Shown: positions 34,735 through 43,664, counted from the first letter of the stretch. The stretch: DNA of 64,000 bases from Mycobacterium avium subsp. avium (GCF_009741445.1 NZ_CP046507.1:4712001-4776000); one strand, 5' to 3'. Numbers and translations are program-made. Notes: generated from the sequence alone by a model not told the origin.

Positions 34735-34820
34735 GTCTTCCGTACCTCCAGGCAAGACCGTACGGCGCACATCCGACAATCTAGTGGTTTGATGCCCCTA
34801 CCGAAGCGCGCAGGACGACA

Positions 34821-35747
34821 TCAGTGAGTGCTGCCGCGGTGCAACGCCGCCGACAGCACCTCGCCCTGCAGCGCGAACAATCGCTGCGAGCCCGGCCAGT
34901 CCGGCAGCAGCGAGTCGAAGCCGTGGCAGGCACGGGCGAACACGTGCAGCTCGGTGCAGACCCCGGCGTCCAGTAGCCGCCGGGCGTAGTCGATGGCCTC
35001 GTCGCGGAACGGGTCGATCTCGGCGCAGGTGATCAAAGCCGGTGGCAGCCCGGCTAATTCGGGCCGCCGTGCGGGTACGGCGGCCGCGGACCCCACGGTC
35101 GGGCCCAGGTAGTAGCGCCACATCAGCTCGGCGGCCTCGCCGTCGAAGGCCGGGCTGGTCCGGAACCGCGCCTTCGACCCGGTGGCCCGGTCGTCGAGCA
35201 CCGGCTGGTGCAGCAGCTGGAACACCACGGCCGGCAACGACCCGTCGGGGTGCGCCAGGCAGGCGGCCAGGGCGGCGCCGGCACTGCTGCCCGCGACGGC
35301 GAGCCGGGCCGGGTCCACGCCGAGGGCGGCGGCTTCGGCGTGCACCCACCGCAACACGGTGCCCGCGTCCTGCAGCGCGGCCGGGTAGGGGTGTTCGGGG
35401 GCCAGCCGGTAGTCGACCGACACCACCGTGCAGCGGCCGCGCCGGGCCAGCTCCACGCACTGGCGGTGGTCGGTGTCCAGGTTGCCCAGCGCGAATCCGC
35501 CGGCGTGGCAGTAGATTACGGCGGGCGCCGGTTCGGGCCCGCCGCGATAGATGCGCACGTCGACGCCGTTCGCGTCGTCGTCGACGATCCGCACGCCGGC
35601 GGTGTCGGTCTGCGCGGCGGCCAGCCGGCGGCGCTCGTTGAACGGTGCCCGGGTGAGTTCGATTGCGGCGGGCGAGAAGTCGGTCCGGGTGGTGGCGACC
35701 GCGCGCAGCGCCGGGTCGAGGCGCTCGGCGCCGTCCAGCGCCGTCAC
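34821..35747 (-). CDS. HSL-family alpha/beta hydrolase (esterase)
   Basis: A 308-residue hormone-sensitive-lipase-type esterase. The oxyanion motif appears as HAGGF (81-85), the nucleophile elbow as GSSAG (153-157, Ser155), and the final histidine in ACHGFD. The motif CAEIDPFRDEAIDYARRL holds the acid residue. The GTG start overlaps the monooxygenase stop by GTGA, tying it to that operon. With a Baeyer-Villiger-type enzyme next door, a natural role is hydrolysis of the ester or lactone that the monooxygenase makes (inference). The pairing recalls lipR and the monooxygenase in the mymA operon of M. tuberculosis. Confidence 0.87.
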   Translation of the reverse strand: MTALDGAERLDPALRAVATTRTDFSPAAIELTRAPFNERRRLAAAQTDTAGVRIVDDDANGVDVRIYRGGPEPAPAVIYCHAGGFALGNLDTDHRQCVELARRGRCTVVSVDYRLAPEHPYPAALQDAGTVLRWVHAEAAALGVDPARLAVAGSSAGAALAACLAHPDGSLPAVVFQLLHQPVLDDRATGSKARFRTSPAFDGEAAELMWRYYLGPTVGSAAAVPARRPELAGLPPALITCAEIDPFRDEAIDYARRLLDAGVCTELHVFARACHGFDSLLPDWPGSQRLFALQGEVLSAALHRGSTH

Positions 35748-37243
35748 CGCGCGTCCGCCTCGGAGGCCGGGGCCGGGACGCGGACCGTCGGGGCCTGGAA
35801 CCGGTAGTCGGCCGGCCTGAACCGGCGCGTCATCGACCAGAAGGCGCGTGCGCTGCGCGGCCACTGGGTGACGACGCGGCCGTTGGGGGCGCGAAAGTAG
35901 TTGCTGCACTGGGTGGTCCAGACGGTGCCAACCATCCATCGGTCGATCTTGGCGACGAAGTCGGCCAGCGCGGCGGGCCGCACCGCGATGTAGCGGCGGC
36001 GGTGGCGGCGCAGATACTTCAGGGCCCGCACGATGTAGCGGGCCTGGGCCTCGAGGACGAAGATGACGCTGTTGGAGCCGACGTTGGTGTTGGGTCCGTA
36101 CAGCATGAAGAAGTTCGGGAATCCCGGTACGGCCATGCCGAGGTAGGCGTAGGCGCCGTCGCGCCACACCTCGCGCAGCGTGACCCCGTGCTCGCCGGTC
36201 ACGTCGAGTTCGCCGAGATAGTCGGCGGCGGCGTAGCCGGTGGCGCAGACCACCAGGTCGACCTCGCGCTCGGTGCCGTCCTCGGTGACCAGCGACCGCC
36301 GGCGCAGGGAGCGCGCGGGGCTGGTCAGCACCTCGACGTTGGGCCGGGTCAGCGCGGGCAGGTAGTCCGAGGAGAACACCAGCCGTTTGCAGCCCATCGG
36401 ATGATCGGGCGTGAGCTTGCGGCGCAGTTCCTCGTCGGGGACGCTCGCCTCCAGCAGTCCCAGCGCGATGTTGGTGAATTGCCCGGTCTTCTCGCTGCCG
36501 TGCTCGATCACCGAGATGTTGGATTCGCTGCGCAGCCACAACCTGGTCCGGTAGAGCTTCTTCGCCAACGGCAGGTGCGCGAACGCCCAACGCTCCCACC
36601 GCGTGTAGGGCCGGTCGGGCTTGGGCAGGATCCAGGTCGGCGACCGCTGCACCGAATACACCCGCTCGGCCACCTTGGCCAATTCCGGAATCAGCTGGGA
36701 GGCGGTGGACCCGGTGCCCAGCACGGCGATCCGTTTGCCGTGCAACGGAATCGAGTGGTCCCAGCGCGCCGAGTGCATCACCGTCCCGGTGAACGGCTCC
36801 TCCTCGACCAGCTCGGGAAGCAGCGGGCGGGTGAACAGGCCGACGGCCGAGACCACCACGTCGAAGTGGTGCCGGTGGCCGGACGCGGTGGTCAGCCGCC
36901 ACCGCTGCGTGTCGGCATCCCAGTGGGCGGAGCGGATTTCGGTGCCCAGCCGCAGATGTGGCCCCAGCCCGTATTTGTCCGCGCAGCGCTGGAAGTAGTC
37001 CAGGATCTCGGGCTGTCCCGACCACAGCCGCGACCAGTGCGCGTTCAGGTCGAACGAGTACGAGTACAGGTGGGATTTGACGTCGCAGGCCAGGCCCGGG
37101 TAGGTGTTGATCCGCCAGGTGCCGCCCACGCCGTCTTCCCGGTCGAAGATGGTGAAGTCATCAAACCCAGCCTGCGACAGCAGGATTCCCAGCGCCAGGC
37201 CACCCGGGCCGGCGCCGATGATGCCGATCGACAGCTCGCTCAT
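35744..37243 (-). CDS. Flavin monooxygenase with Baeyer-Villiger signature
   Basis: A 499-residue FAD/NADPH enzyme. Two Rossmann motifs are seen, GAGPGG (10-15) and a second at GTGSTA (176-181). Between them lies FTGTVMHSARW (151-161), which fits the F-x-G-x3-H-x3-W fingerprint of type I Baeyer-Villiger monooxygenases. These insert one oxygen atom next to a ketone to form an ester or lactone. The start is ATG 37243, overlapping the SDR stop by ATGA; an in-frame start 15 nt upstream is less likely. The neighbouring alcohol dehydrogenases would supply ketones and the esterase would open the product, a coherent route. Confidence 0.88.
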   Translation of the reverse strand: MSELSIGIIGAGPGGLALGILLSQAGFDDFTIFDREDGVGGTWRINTYPGLACDVKSHLYSYSFDLNAHWSRLWSGQPEILDYFQRCADKYGLGPHLRLGTEIRSAHWDADTQRWRLTTASGHRHHFDVVVSAVGLFTRPLLPELVEEEPFTGTVMHSARWDHSIPLHGKRIAVLGTGSTASQLIPELAKVAERVYSVQRSPTWILPKPDRPYTRWERWAFAHLPLAKKLYRTRLWLRSESNISVIEHGSEKTGQFTNIALGLLEASVPDEELRRKLTPDHPMGCKRLVFSSDYLPALTRPNVEVLTSPARSLRRRSLVTEDGTEREVDLVVCATGYAAADYLGELDVTGEHGVTLREVWRDGAYAYLGMAVPGFPNFFMLYGPNTNVGSNSVIFVLEAQARYIVRALKYLRRHRRRYIAVRPAALADFVAKIDRWMVGTVWTTQCSNYFRAPNGRVVTQWPRSARAFWSMTRRFRPADYRFQAPTVRVPAPASEADAR

Positions 37244-37986
37244 CGGATCTGCAGGCATTGCCCGCCATCGACGACGAGTTCGGCGCCGGTGATGAACGAC
37301 GCCTCGGCGGACACCAGGAACGCCACCGCGTCGGCGACCTCACCGGGCTGCCCGATCCGCCCGAAGGACGCGGCCGCGGCCAGCCGGGTCTGGGTGGCCT
37401 CGTCGAGCATCGGCGTGGCGATCGGGCCGGGGAACACCGCGTTGACCCGGATACCGGCCGGGGCGAGTTCGGCGGCGGCGGTTTGGGTCAGGCCGCGCAG
37501 CGCCCATTTCGACGAGCCGTAGGCGCAGTGCTGCGGGAACGGGCGGATCGCACCGGTGCTGCAGATGTTGACGATCGACGCGCCGGGTGTCCCGCGGAGC
37601 CGCTCCAGCGCCGCACGTATGCCCAGGAAGGCACCGAAACAGTTGACCCGCCAGGCGTTTTCGAAGGCATCCGCGGTCTCCTGCGGCAGCGGGGTGCGGT
37701 GCAGCACGCCGGCGCAGTTCACCAGCGCGCTCAGCGCGCCGAAACGGTCCACCACGCGTTCGACGGCCGAGCGCCATTGTTGCTCGGAGGTGACGTCGAG
37801 CTCGACCGCGATCAGCCGGTCGTCGCCCGATGCGGCCACCGTGGCGGCCAGTTCGTCGATGCGCCGATCACACGCGGCCACCGCAAACCCGTTGCCGCGC
37901 AGCCGTTCGGCGATGGCCCGGCCCTGACCGCCGGCCGCGCCGGTCACCAGCGCCACCCGCGGCGGCTGGGCCGATCCGCCGGTCAT
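37240..37986 (-). CDS. Short-chain dehydrogenase/reductase
   Basis: A 248-residue classical SDR. Cofactor motif TGAAGGQG near residue 15, an NCAG-type strand (ALVNCAGVL), catalytic Ser in ICSTGAIRP and YGSSK with Tyr and Lys, and the C-terminal ITGAELVVDGGQCLQ. It probably oxidises a secondary alcohol to a ketone in the cluster's pathway. It is sandwiched between the monooxygenase and the aldolase gene with 4-bp overlaps on both sides, so the genes form one operon. Confidence 0.88.
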   Translation of the reverse strand: MTGGSAQPPRVALVTGAAGGQGRAIAERLRGNGFAVAACDRRIDELAATVAASGDDRLIAVELDVTSEQQWRSAVERVVDRFGALSALVNCAGVLHRTPLPQETADAFENAWRVNCFGAFLGIRAALERLRGTPGASIVNICSTGAIRPFPQHCAYGSSKWALRGLTQTAAAELAPAGIRVNAVFPGPIATPMLDEATQTRLAAAASFGRIGQPGEVADAVAFLVSAEASFITGAELVVDGGQCLQIR

Positions 37987-38735
37987 TGCGTCGCCTCACG
38001 CAGGTGTTCGGCGGCGCCGCGGCGCAGTGCCTGTGCCTCGGCGGCCAGCGTGATCATGTCGAATCCCAACTGCGCCATGGCATGTCCCGTGCTGCCGTCC
38101 CCGGCGTGGATGCCGGTGACCAGGCCGGCCTTGGTGGCCGCCTTGTGGATGTGCACGATCGCGTCGAGCACTTCCGGCTGCCGGGTCGCGCCGATCACGC
38201 CGGCGCCCAGCGAGATGGCCAGATCGGCGGGGCCGACGTAGATTCCGGTCAGCCCGTCGACGGCGCAGATCTGGGTGATGCCGGACAGCGCCGCCGCGGT
38301 CTCGATCATCGCGAACACGCTGACCCGCGACTCGTGGGCCGCCGGATCATGGCCCAGGCTGACGCGCAGCGGGCCGAAGCTGCGCACGCCCGCCGGCGGG
38401 TAGCGGGTGGCGGCCACCGCGGCCGCGGCCTGGTCGGGCGACTCGATCATCGCGATGACGACGGCGTCGGCCCCGGCGTCGGCCACCCGCCCGATCGGTG
38501 CGGCGTCGGCGTTGGGCAGGCGCACCACGGTGCCGATCGGCAGGTGTTCGATGCGGCGCAGCACGCCGGCGATGTCGGCGTCGTCCAGATAGCCGTGCTG
38601 GGCGTCGAAGCCGACGTAATCGTAACCGGCGCGGGCGAATTCCTCCGGCCCCAGCAGTGTCGGGCCGGTGACCCAGCCGCCGAATATCGGGGTCCGCCGG
38701 TTCAGGGCCAGCCGCAGGTTGCTCGGCGCGGTCAC
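37983..38735 (-). CDS. HpcH/HpaI-family aldolase/citrate-lyase-like protein
   Basis: A 250-residue TIM-barrel enzyme of the 2-dehydro-3-deoxy-glucarate/4-hydroxy-2-oxo-heptanedioate aldolase type. The sequence shows YDYVGFDAQHGYLDDADIAG, AMIETAAALSGI (metal-binding Glu) and GIYVGPADLAISLGAG (metal Asp). These enzymes use a divalent metal to split or form hydroxy-keto-acids to pyruvate and an aldehyde. GTG start. In this cluster it could cleave a late ring-opened intermediate (inference). Confidence 0.85.
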   Translation of the reverse strand: MTAPSNLRLALNRRTPIFGGWVTGPTLLGPEEFARAGYDYVGFDAQHGYLDDADIAGVLRRIEHLPIGTVVRLPNADAAPIGRVADAGADAVVIAMIESPDQAAAAVAATRYPPAGVRSFGPLRVSLGHDPAAHESRVSVFAMIETAAALSGITQICAVDGLTGIYVGPADLAISLGAGVIGATRQPEVLDAIVHIHKAATKAGLVTGIHAGDGSTGHAMAQLGFDMITLAAEAQALRRGAAEHLREATQ

Positions 38736-38745
38736 GGTCGGCCAC

Positions 38746-39711
38746 TCACCCGGCGATCGCGATCTTGATCCGGTCGGCGACCGGCCGGCAGGCCAGCTCG
38801 AAGGCGTCCTGCACCTCGTCGACGCCGAACGTGTGGGTCAGGTAGGCGCCCAGCAGCCAGGGATGCTCGGCGGCGAACTTGCCGGCCAGCTCCAGCATCC
38901 GCCGCCGGTCCAGTGTCACACCGGATTTCAGGGTGAGGTTGTTGCGCAGCATGGTCCGCATGCTGATCGGGTAGGTGTCGTCGTCAGCCACACCGAAGTA
39001 GAACACGGTGCCGCCGGGCGCGGCGGCGTCGATGGCGTGCGCCAGGGTGGCGACCTGGTGGCCGACGGCCTCGATGACGACGTCGGCGCGGTCGGCGGGG
39101 TCGAGCTGGCTGACCCAGCGGTCGCTGGTGGCGCGCACCGGGTCGTCGACGCCGAACGCCCTTGCCACGTCGCGGCGGTCGATGGGGTCCACTCCGGTGA
39201 CCCGCCGCGCGCCGGCCGCCTTGGCGACGTAGGAGAACAGCAGGCCGATCGATCCCTGGCCGATGATCGCGACGTGCTTGCCGGCCAGCTCGAGCTGCTC
39301 GCAGGCGTAGAGCACGCAGGCCAGCGGCTGCAGCCCGACCGCCTGCGCCGGGCTGAGCGCCGGATCATAGGGCGCCAGCCCGTCGCCGTCGCTGACGACG
39401 CGTTCCATCAGGCCGTCGAATCCGGATGCCCAGCCGACGACGCGGTCTCCGGGACGGTGCGCCGGATGCCGGCTGGCGATCACCTCGCCGGCGACCTCGT
39501 GGATGGGAAAGCCGTCCTTCTCGGGGCCGCTGCGGCCGTCGTCGCCGGGCAGCCGGCCCCGGGCGCCGCGGAAGGCGGGCAGGTCGCTGCCGCACACGCC
39601 GGCGGCCGAAAACCGCAGCAGCACTTGCCCGTCGGCGAGGCACTCGGGGGTCTTGTCGTCGATCGCGGTCGGTTCGAACCGATACGGCGCGACGATCCGG
39701 TAGCACCACAC
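38746..39711 (-). CDS. Zinc-binding alcohol dehydrogenase family protein
   Basis: A 321-residue medium-chain dehydrogenase, shorter than the usual ~345-370. The N-terminal GroES-like domain has AAGVCGSDLPAF and the zinc region IHEVAGEVI in place of the common GHE. The Rossmann domain has AIIGQGSIGLLFSYVAKAAG. The structural-zinc cysteine lobe is absent, which accounts for the reduced length. GTG start one base after the P450 stop. Substrate unknown; it probably acts on a cluster intermediate. Confidence 0.8.
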   Translation of the reverse strand: MWCYRIVAPYRFEPTAIDDKTPECLADGQVLLRFSAAGVCGSDLPAFRGARGRLPGDDGRSGPEKDGFPIHEVAGEVIASRHPAHRPGDRVVGWASGFDGLMERVVSDGDGLAPYDPALSPAQAVGLQPLACVLYACEQLELAGKHVAIIGQGSIGLLFSYVAKAAGARRVTGVDPIDRRDVARAFGVDDPVRATSDRWVSQLDPADRADVVIEAVGHQVATLAHAIDAAAPGGTVFYFGVADDDTYPISMRTMLRNNLTLKSGVTLDRRRMLELAGKFAAEHPWLLGAYLTHTFGVDEVQDAFELACRPVADRIKIAIAG

Positions 39712-39712
39712 C

Positions 39713-40945
39713 TCAGACCTCCACCGGGATCTTGTTCCAGCCCCATTGGAAGCTGGACGGCAACCGGGTGGCGGCGTCGGCCCGGATCGCGTAGTCGGGT
39801 ACCCGGCGCAGCCATTCTTGCAGCAGCACAGCCACTTCCAGCCTGGCTAGGTGGTAGCCGATGCAGAAGTGCTGGCCGCGGCCGAAGGCCAGGGAGCGGC
39901 GGATGGGCCGGTCCCAGACGAAGTCGTCGGGGTCGGGGTATTCGCGTTCGTCGCGGTTGGCCGAGGCGAGCAGGGTGATCACCCGCTGGCCCGGGTTGAG
40001 GGTCTGCCCGTGAATGTCGAAGGGCTTGCGCACCGTTCGCGCGAACCACTGTGCGGGCGTGCAGTAGCGGATCATCTCCTCGCGGGCCACCGGAATGTTG
40101 TGCTGCGGGTCGGCGCGCACGGCGGCCAGCTGGTCGGGATGCCGGCTGAGCTCCCAGAGCCCCTGGGCGACGATCTTGGGCACCGTCTCGGTGCCGCCGA
40201 TGAAGATGCACAGCATCTGGGTCGCCACCTCGAGGTCGTCGAGCGCGCTGCCGTCGGGCAGCTGGTAGCCGAGCAGGCCGTCCACCACCTCGAGCGGCGG
40301 CCCGGACGGGTCGGCGCGGCGGCGCTGCACCGCGGGCAGCAGGAACTCGAAGTAGTTGGGGCGCGCCTGCCCGGTGTCAACGCCGACGCCCGGCTCGGCC
40401 AGGCTGCCGGCATTGACCGCGGCGAGCACCTGCGGCGCGAGATCGGTTGGGATGCCCAGCAATTCGCAGACGATGGTGGCCACCACCACCCCGCCGTACT
40501 CCTGGGTCAGGTCGAAGGAGCCGCGCGCCAGCAGCTCGTCCAGGCGTTCGTTGGCCAGGGTCCGGATCCGGCCCTCGAGGTCGGTGACCGCCCGCGGCCG
40601 GAACGGGCGCGAATGGGTGCGACGGATCTCGCCGTAGAGGTCGGCGTCGAACATGGCGTGAAACGGCAGCGGGTGCAGCGGCGAGTCGTCGACCGGGCCG
40701 TCGTTGTGCTGGGCCAGCACCGATGCCGGCGGCAGCGTGCCCTCCGAGGCGACGAAGGTGCCGTTGTTGACCTCGAGCACCCTCCAGATGTCGTCGAACC
40801 GGGACAGCGCGAAGGTGTCCCACTGCGGCATGTAGTACACCGGGTGGTGGTCGCGCAGAATCCGGTAGTACGGCAACGGGTTTGCCATCACCTCGGCGTC
40901 GAAGGGATCGTAGGCGAAGTCCACCGGCGCTCCTTGGGCCGTCAC
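39713..40945 (-). CDS. Cytochrome P450
   Basis: A 410-residue bacterial P450. The haem-binding loop FGRGQHFCIG places the thiolate ligand at Cys361. The I-helix carries IFIGGTETVPKIVAQG and the K-helix EEMIRY gives the E-x-x-R pair. The GTG start overlaps the upstream stop by GTGA; the larger open frame beyond it is a shadow. It needs ferredoxin and reductase partners, none of which is adjacent. It would perform the initial hydroxylation of the substrate. Subfamily cannot be named from sequence reading alone. Confidence 0.92.
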   Translation of the reverse strand: MTAQGAPVDFAYDPFDAEVMANPLPYYRILRDHHPVYYMPQWDTFALSRFDDIWRVLEVNNGTFVASEGTLPPASVLAQHNDGPVDDSPLHPLPFHAMFDADLYGEIRRTHSRPFRPRAVTDLEGRIRTLANERLDELLARGSFDLTQEYGGVVVATIVCELLGIPTDLAPQVLAAVNAGSLAEPGVGVDTGQARPNYFEFLLPAVQRRRADPSGPPLEVVDGLLGYQLPDGSALDDLEVATQMLCIFIGGTETVPKIVAQGLWELSRHPDQLAAVRADPQHNIPVAREEMIRYCTPAQWFARTVRKPFDIHGQTLNPGQRVITLLASANRDEREYPDPDDFVWDRPIRRSLAFGRGQHFCIGYHLARLEVAVLLQEWLRRVPDYAIRADAATRLPSSFQWGWNKIPVEV

Positions 40946-41646
40946 TGCAGCGGCGAGGGGGGTAGGGCCTGCAGGATGGAATCCTCCCAGCCGTCGCGCA
41001 GGGCCGGGGCCACGCTCATCCAGGTGACGATCTCGGCGGGCGGGCTCTCCTTCCACGACGGGTAGTGGTTGGCGAAGCAGTCCCAGCCGCCGTCCAGCGC
41101 CCAGTAGTGGATGACCTCGTTGTAGCGGAAGGTGGTGGTGAACGAACCCAGCCAGCGCTTTCCGGTGCGCTCCGACCACGGCACGTAGAGTCGCTCCAGC
41201 TCCCGGATGTAGTCGTCCTGGCGGCCCGGCTTGGTCTGCATGATCTCCTGAATCACCAGGGGCGCAATGAAATTGGCCTCGCGCAGCTGGGCGAGCGTCT
41301 TGTTGCTGGGGCCCGGGTACATGATGCGCCCCTCCCCCGAGGCGCCGATGTCGGCCAGAAACGCCGACCATTTTCCGGCCGCGGCCTCGTGGCTGCCGCC
41401 GCGCGCCTGGGCGGCGCCGATCCTGGCGTAGTCGGCGAATCCGTCGACCTCCCAGATGATCGTCACCTGCGGCCAGTGACCGTTGTACGGGGTGGATTCC
41501 CAGATCGCGAACAGCCGGGCGCCGAGCTGGTCCATCATCGGCCGATACGTGTCGGTGAAGACCTCGGTGAAGCGGTCGCTTCGCCCGGATCCCAGCGAGA
41601 TCGTCTCGTGCAGGTAGAGCAGCGTGTGTCGGTAGTACTTCTTCAT
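40942..41646 (-). CDS. Conserved protein, NIPSNAP/dimeric alpha-beta-barrel-like
   Basis: A 234-residue soluble protein. I do not recognise a defined enzyme. Two similar halves (about 1-110 and 120-225) each contain an aromatic-rich strand-helix pattern (YYRHTLLYLHETISLGSGRS, then VTIIWEVDGFADYARIG in the first; VIHYWALDGGWDCFANHYPS in the second). That fits NIPSNAP or ferredoxin-like dimeric barrel proteins. Such proteins often assist aromatic or haem-linked oxidations. Coupled by a 4-bp overlap to the P450. Confidence 0.6.
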   Translation of the reverse strand: MKKYYRHTLLYLHETISLGSGRSDRFTEVFTDTYRPMMDQLGARLFAIWESTPYNGHWPQVTIIWEVDGFADYARIGAAQARGGSHEAAAGKWSAFLADIGASGEGRIMYPGPSNKTLAQLREANFIAPLVIQEIMQTKPGRQDDYIRELERLYVPWSERTGKRWLGSFTTTFRYNEVIHYWALDGGWDCFANHYPSWKESPPAEIVTWMSVAPALRDGWEDSILQALPPSPLQ

Positions 41647-41649
41647 GGG

Positions 41650-42213
41650 CTAGTCGAGCCGGACCAGCTCTGAGTCGGCGGCCGAGCACACGTCGCACAG
41701 CAACGATTCGGCGGGGGCGATGCCGCCGTCCGAAATCCCTTCTGCGGCAAGCGCATAGCCCTTGAACCTGCGCGCGGCTCCGCTGAGCAGGTGCTGGGCC
41801 CGGGTGGTCGCGCGGCTCACGCCCAGCGGCCAGCCGTCGCCCCACAGCGCGACCGCGGTGAGCCGGTTGTGCAGCGATTCGAGCACCGTGTCGCGCACCC
41901 GGGCGTCGGCGGTGAACGCGTCGGCGCTGACGGCCAGGCCGGCGGCGCCCTGGCCCAGCCCGGCGAGCCCGGAGTCGAGGTCGGCGGCGCGCACCCCCAG
42001 GATCCGCAGCGAGCGGGTGTTGCAGCCGTGCGGGAGCAGCACGGTCACCTCCCAGCCGGCCATCGCCCGGTCGTAGAGCCAGCCGCCGGCCGACTGCACG
42101 ACGTCGACGGCGCTGGCGGCGACGACGTCGAGCCGATACCGCAGGCCCTCGTCGTTCGCGCGGGTGACCCGGGCGGCGCTGCTCTTGCTGATGTCGAACG
42201 TCGGAGCGACCAT
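41650..42213 (-). CDS. Hypothetical protein of the catabolic cluster
   Basis: A 187-residue protein that I do not recognise. The first part includes a VDVVQSAGGWLYDRAMAGWE segment and a VTVLLPHGCNTRSLRILGV strand. The end carries a CDVCSAAD pair of cysteines. There is no signal peptide or membrane segment. Start ATG 42213; the frame is open further upstream. It lies 3 bp from the following NIPSNAP-like gene on the minus strand. A copy of the cluster's motif TGACAC-N14-GTAAAG is about 120 bp upstream of its start. Confidence 0.6.
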   Translation of the reverse strand: MVAPTFDISKSSAARVTRANDEGLRYRLDVVAASAVDVVQSAGGWLYDRAMAGWEVTVLLPHGCNTRSLRILGVRAADLDSGLAGLGQGAAGLAVSADAFTADARVRDTVLESLHNRLTAVALWGDGWPLGVSRATTRAQHLLSGAARRFKGYALAAEGISDGGIAPAESLLCDVCSAADSELVRLD

Positions 42214-42328
42214 CGATCCATTCCTCACCACCGCCCGCAACGAATCCGTTGCCGGGCCTCGAGCGCTTGTCATGGGCTTTGCACGGGCTGGAGCCGCTTG
42301 CCGGTCCCGGCGATGCGACTCACCGCAC

Positions 42329-42360
42329 AGCGTGACACTTCCGCGCAAATTTGTAAAGCT
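42329..42360. promoter_or_regulatory. Shared motif, copy A (TGACAC-N14-GTAAAG)
   Basis: TGACAC at 42333-42338 and GTAAAG at 42353-42358 on the plus strand. Copies A and B share AGCGTGACACTT and TTTGTAAAGCT exactly, with variable middle bases. It lies upstream of the minus-strand gene starting at 42213 and just after the 3' end of the CoA-transferase gene. Plus-strand promoter use would read antisense into that gene, so a regulator-binding site seems more likely for this copy. Confidence 0.55.
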
Positions 42361-42372
42361 CCCGGCGGCCGG

Positions 42373-43551
42373 TCAGGAGCCCCGGCGCGCCTTGAGCTCG
42401 GCGAGGACCTCCGCGGTGTGCTGCCCGAGTTCCGGTGCCGCAGAACGCGGTGCCCACGGCGTGCCGTGGAAATCCGCCGGGGTGGCCACCATCGGCACCG
42501 CGGCTTGGTCGTCGGCGCCGTCGGGCACGTAAACGATCCCGCCCGCGGCGTGGAACTGCTCGTCGGCCACCACGTCTTCCAGCGAGTTGACCGGCGACCA
42601 GAAGAAGTCCGGTTCGTTGGCGAAGATCTGCGCCCACTCGTCGAGCGGGCGGGTCGCGAAGATCTCGTCCAGCGCCGCGATCAGCGCCACCGAGTTGGCG
42701 GCGCGGGCGCGGGCGTCGGCGAAGCGGGGATCGTCGCGCCACTCGGGGCGGCCCACCGCGCGGCACAACGCCGGCCAGTGCCGCTCGGGCTCGAGCCCGA
42801 CGATCCAGAACCGCCGTCCGTCGGAGGCGGCGTAGTTGTTCATGCACGGGTTGCCCATCGACTCGCGTTGCCCGATCGCGATGGGCTGGCCGCTCATCAG
42901 GTAGGTGTTCAGGTCGAAGCTGACGGTGTAGGCGCCCTGCCGGTACAGCGAGGTGGTCACCAGTTGGCCGGCCCCGGTGCGCTCGCGCGCCAGCAGCGCC
43001 GCGCACACCGCCGCGGCCATCGTCATCCCGGCCGAATGGTCGCCCATGCCGCCGCGCTGGAACGGGGGCGTGTCGCCGGGCCGGGTGAGCAGATGGGCCA
43101 CCCCGGCGCGGGACCAGAACGCGGCCACGTCGAAGGCGGCGCGGTCGGCGTCCGGCCCGCTCTCCCCGTACCCGGTGATCAGCCCGTACACCAGCCGGGG
43201 GTTGGCCGCCGACACCGACGCGAAGTCCAGCCCCAGCCGCTGCAGCGCCCCGGGCCGCACGTTGGTCAGGAAAACGTCTGCGCCGGAAAGCAATTCGAAC
43301 GCCGCCCGGCGCTCCGGTTCGCTGCTCAGGTCCAGCACGACGCTGCGCTTGGACCGGTTGTCCATCTCGAACGGCGGGTTCAGCCCCAGGTCGCAGCCCA
43401 GCATGCGGCCGAACATGCGGGCCGGGTCGCCGGTCGGCGGCTCGATCTTGATCACGTCGGCGCCCCAGTCGGCCAGGATGCCGCCGGCGGCCGGCCCGGC
43501 CACCCAGACCCCGAGTTCGACGACTGTGACGCCTTCCACCGGTCCCGCCAT
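42373..43551 (-). CDS. Family III CoA-transferase (CaiB/BaiF type)
   Basis: A 392-residue enzyme that moves CoA between carboxylic acids. It shows the family start GVTVVELGVWVAGPAAGGIL, then ADWGADVIKIEPPTGDPAR. RAAFELLSGADVFLTNVRPG and GGMGDHSAGMTMAAAVCAAL follow; the Asp in GDHSAG is the expected nucleophile. It would activate an acid made by the cluster's oxidative steps as a CoA thioester, ready for the acyl-CoA dehydrogenase next to it. ATG start, divergent from the DUF427 gene. Confidence 0.9.
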   Translation of the reverse strand: MAGPVEGVTVVELGVWVAGPAAGGILADWGADVIKIEPPTGDPARMFGRMLGCDLGLNPPFEMDNRSKRSVVLDLSSEPERRAAFELLSGADVFLTNVRPGALQRLGLDFASVSAANPRLVYGLITGYGESGPDADRAAFDVAAFWSRAGVAHLLTRPGDTPPFQRGGMGDHSAGMTMAAAVCAALLARERTGAGQLVTTSLYRQGAYTVSFDLNTYLMSGQPIAIGQRESMGNPCMNNYAASDGRRFWIVGLEPERHWPALCRAVGRPEWRDDPRFADARARAANSVALIAALDEIFATRPLDEWAQIFANEPDFFWSPVNSLEDVVADEQFHAAGGIVYVPDGADDQAAVPMVATPADFHGTPWAPRSAAPELGQHTAEVLAELKARRGS

Positions 43552-43664
43552 GGGTGAGTTCCCGCCTTCTGCCGTTCGGGCGTCACGCCATCGTGGCGCC
43601 GCGTGTCGAGTGTCACGCTAGCGTGGGCCTCGGGTGGGGTTTGCGTGCGATGGGAGGACGACCC

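Noticed and set aside
34780..34820. tRNA or attachment-site repeat at the right edge of the island
   Set aside because: No cloverleaf and no direct repeat matching the left edge (26587-26640) could be found by eye.
34821..37025. Apparent 734-residue minus-strand fusion of an unknown N-terminus with the esterase
   Set aside because: The front ~425 residues lie out of frame across the monooxygenase gene and look random. The GTGA overlap at 35744-35747 is a natural esterase start.
39713..41845. Apparent 710-residue fusion ahead of the P450
   Set aside because: The extra N-terminal part is a shadow of the NIPSNAP-like gene at 40942-41646; the P450 begins naturally at GTG 40945.
43600..43640. 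Possible fifth motif copy in reverse (AGTGTCACGCT)
   Set aside because: Only the TGACAC half is present; no CTTTAC at the required spacing, so it was not counted with copies A-D.
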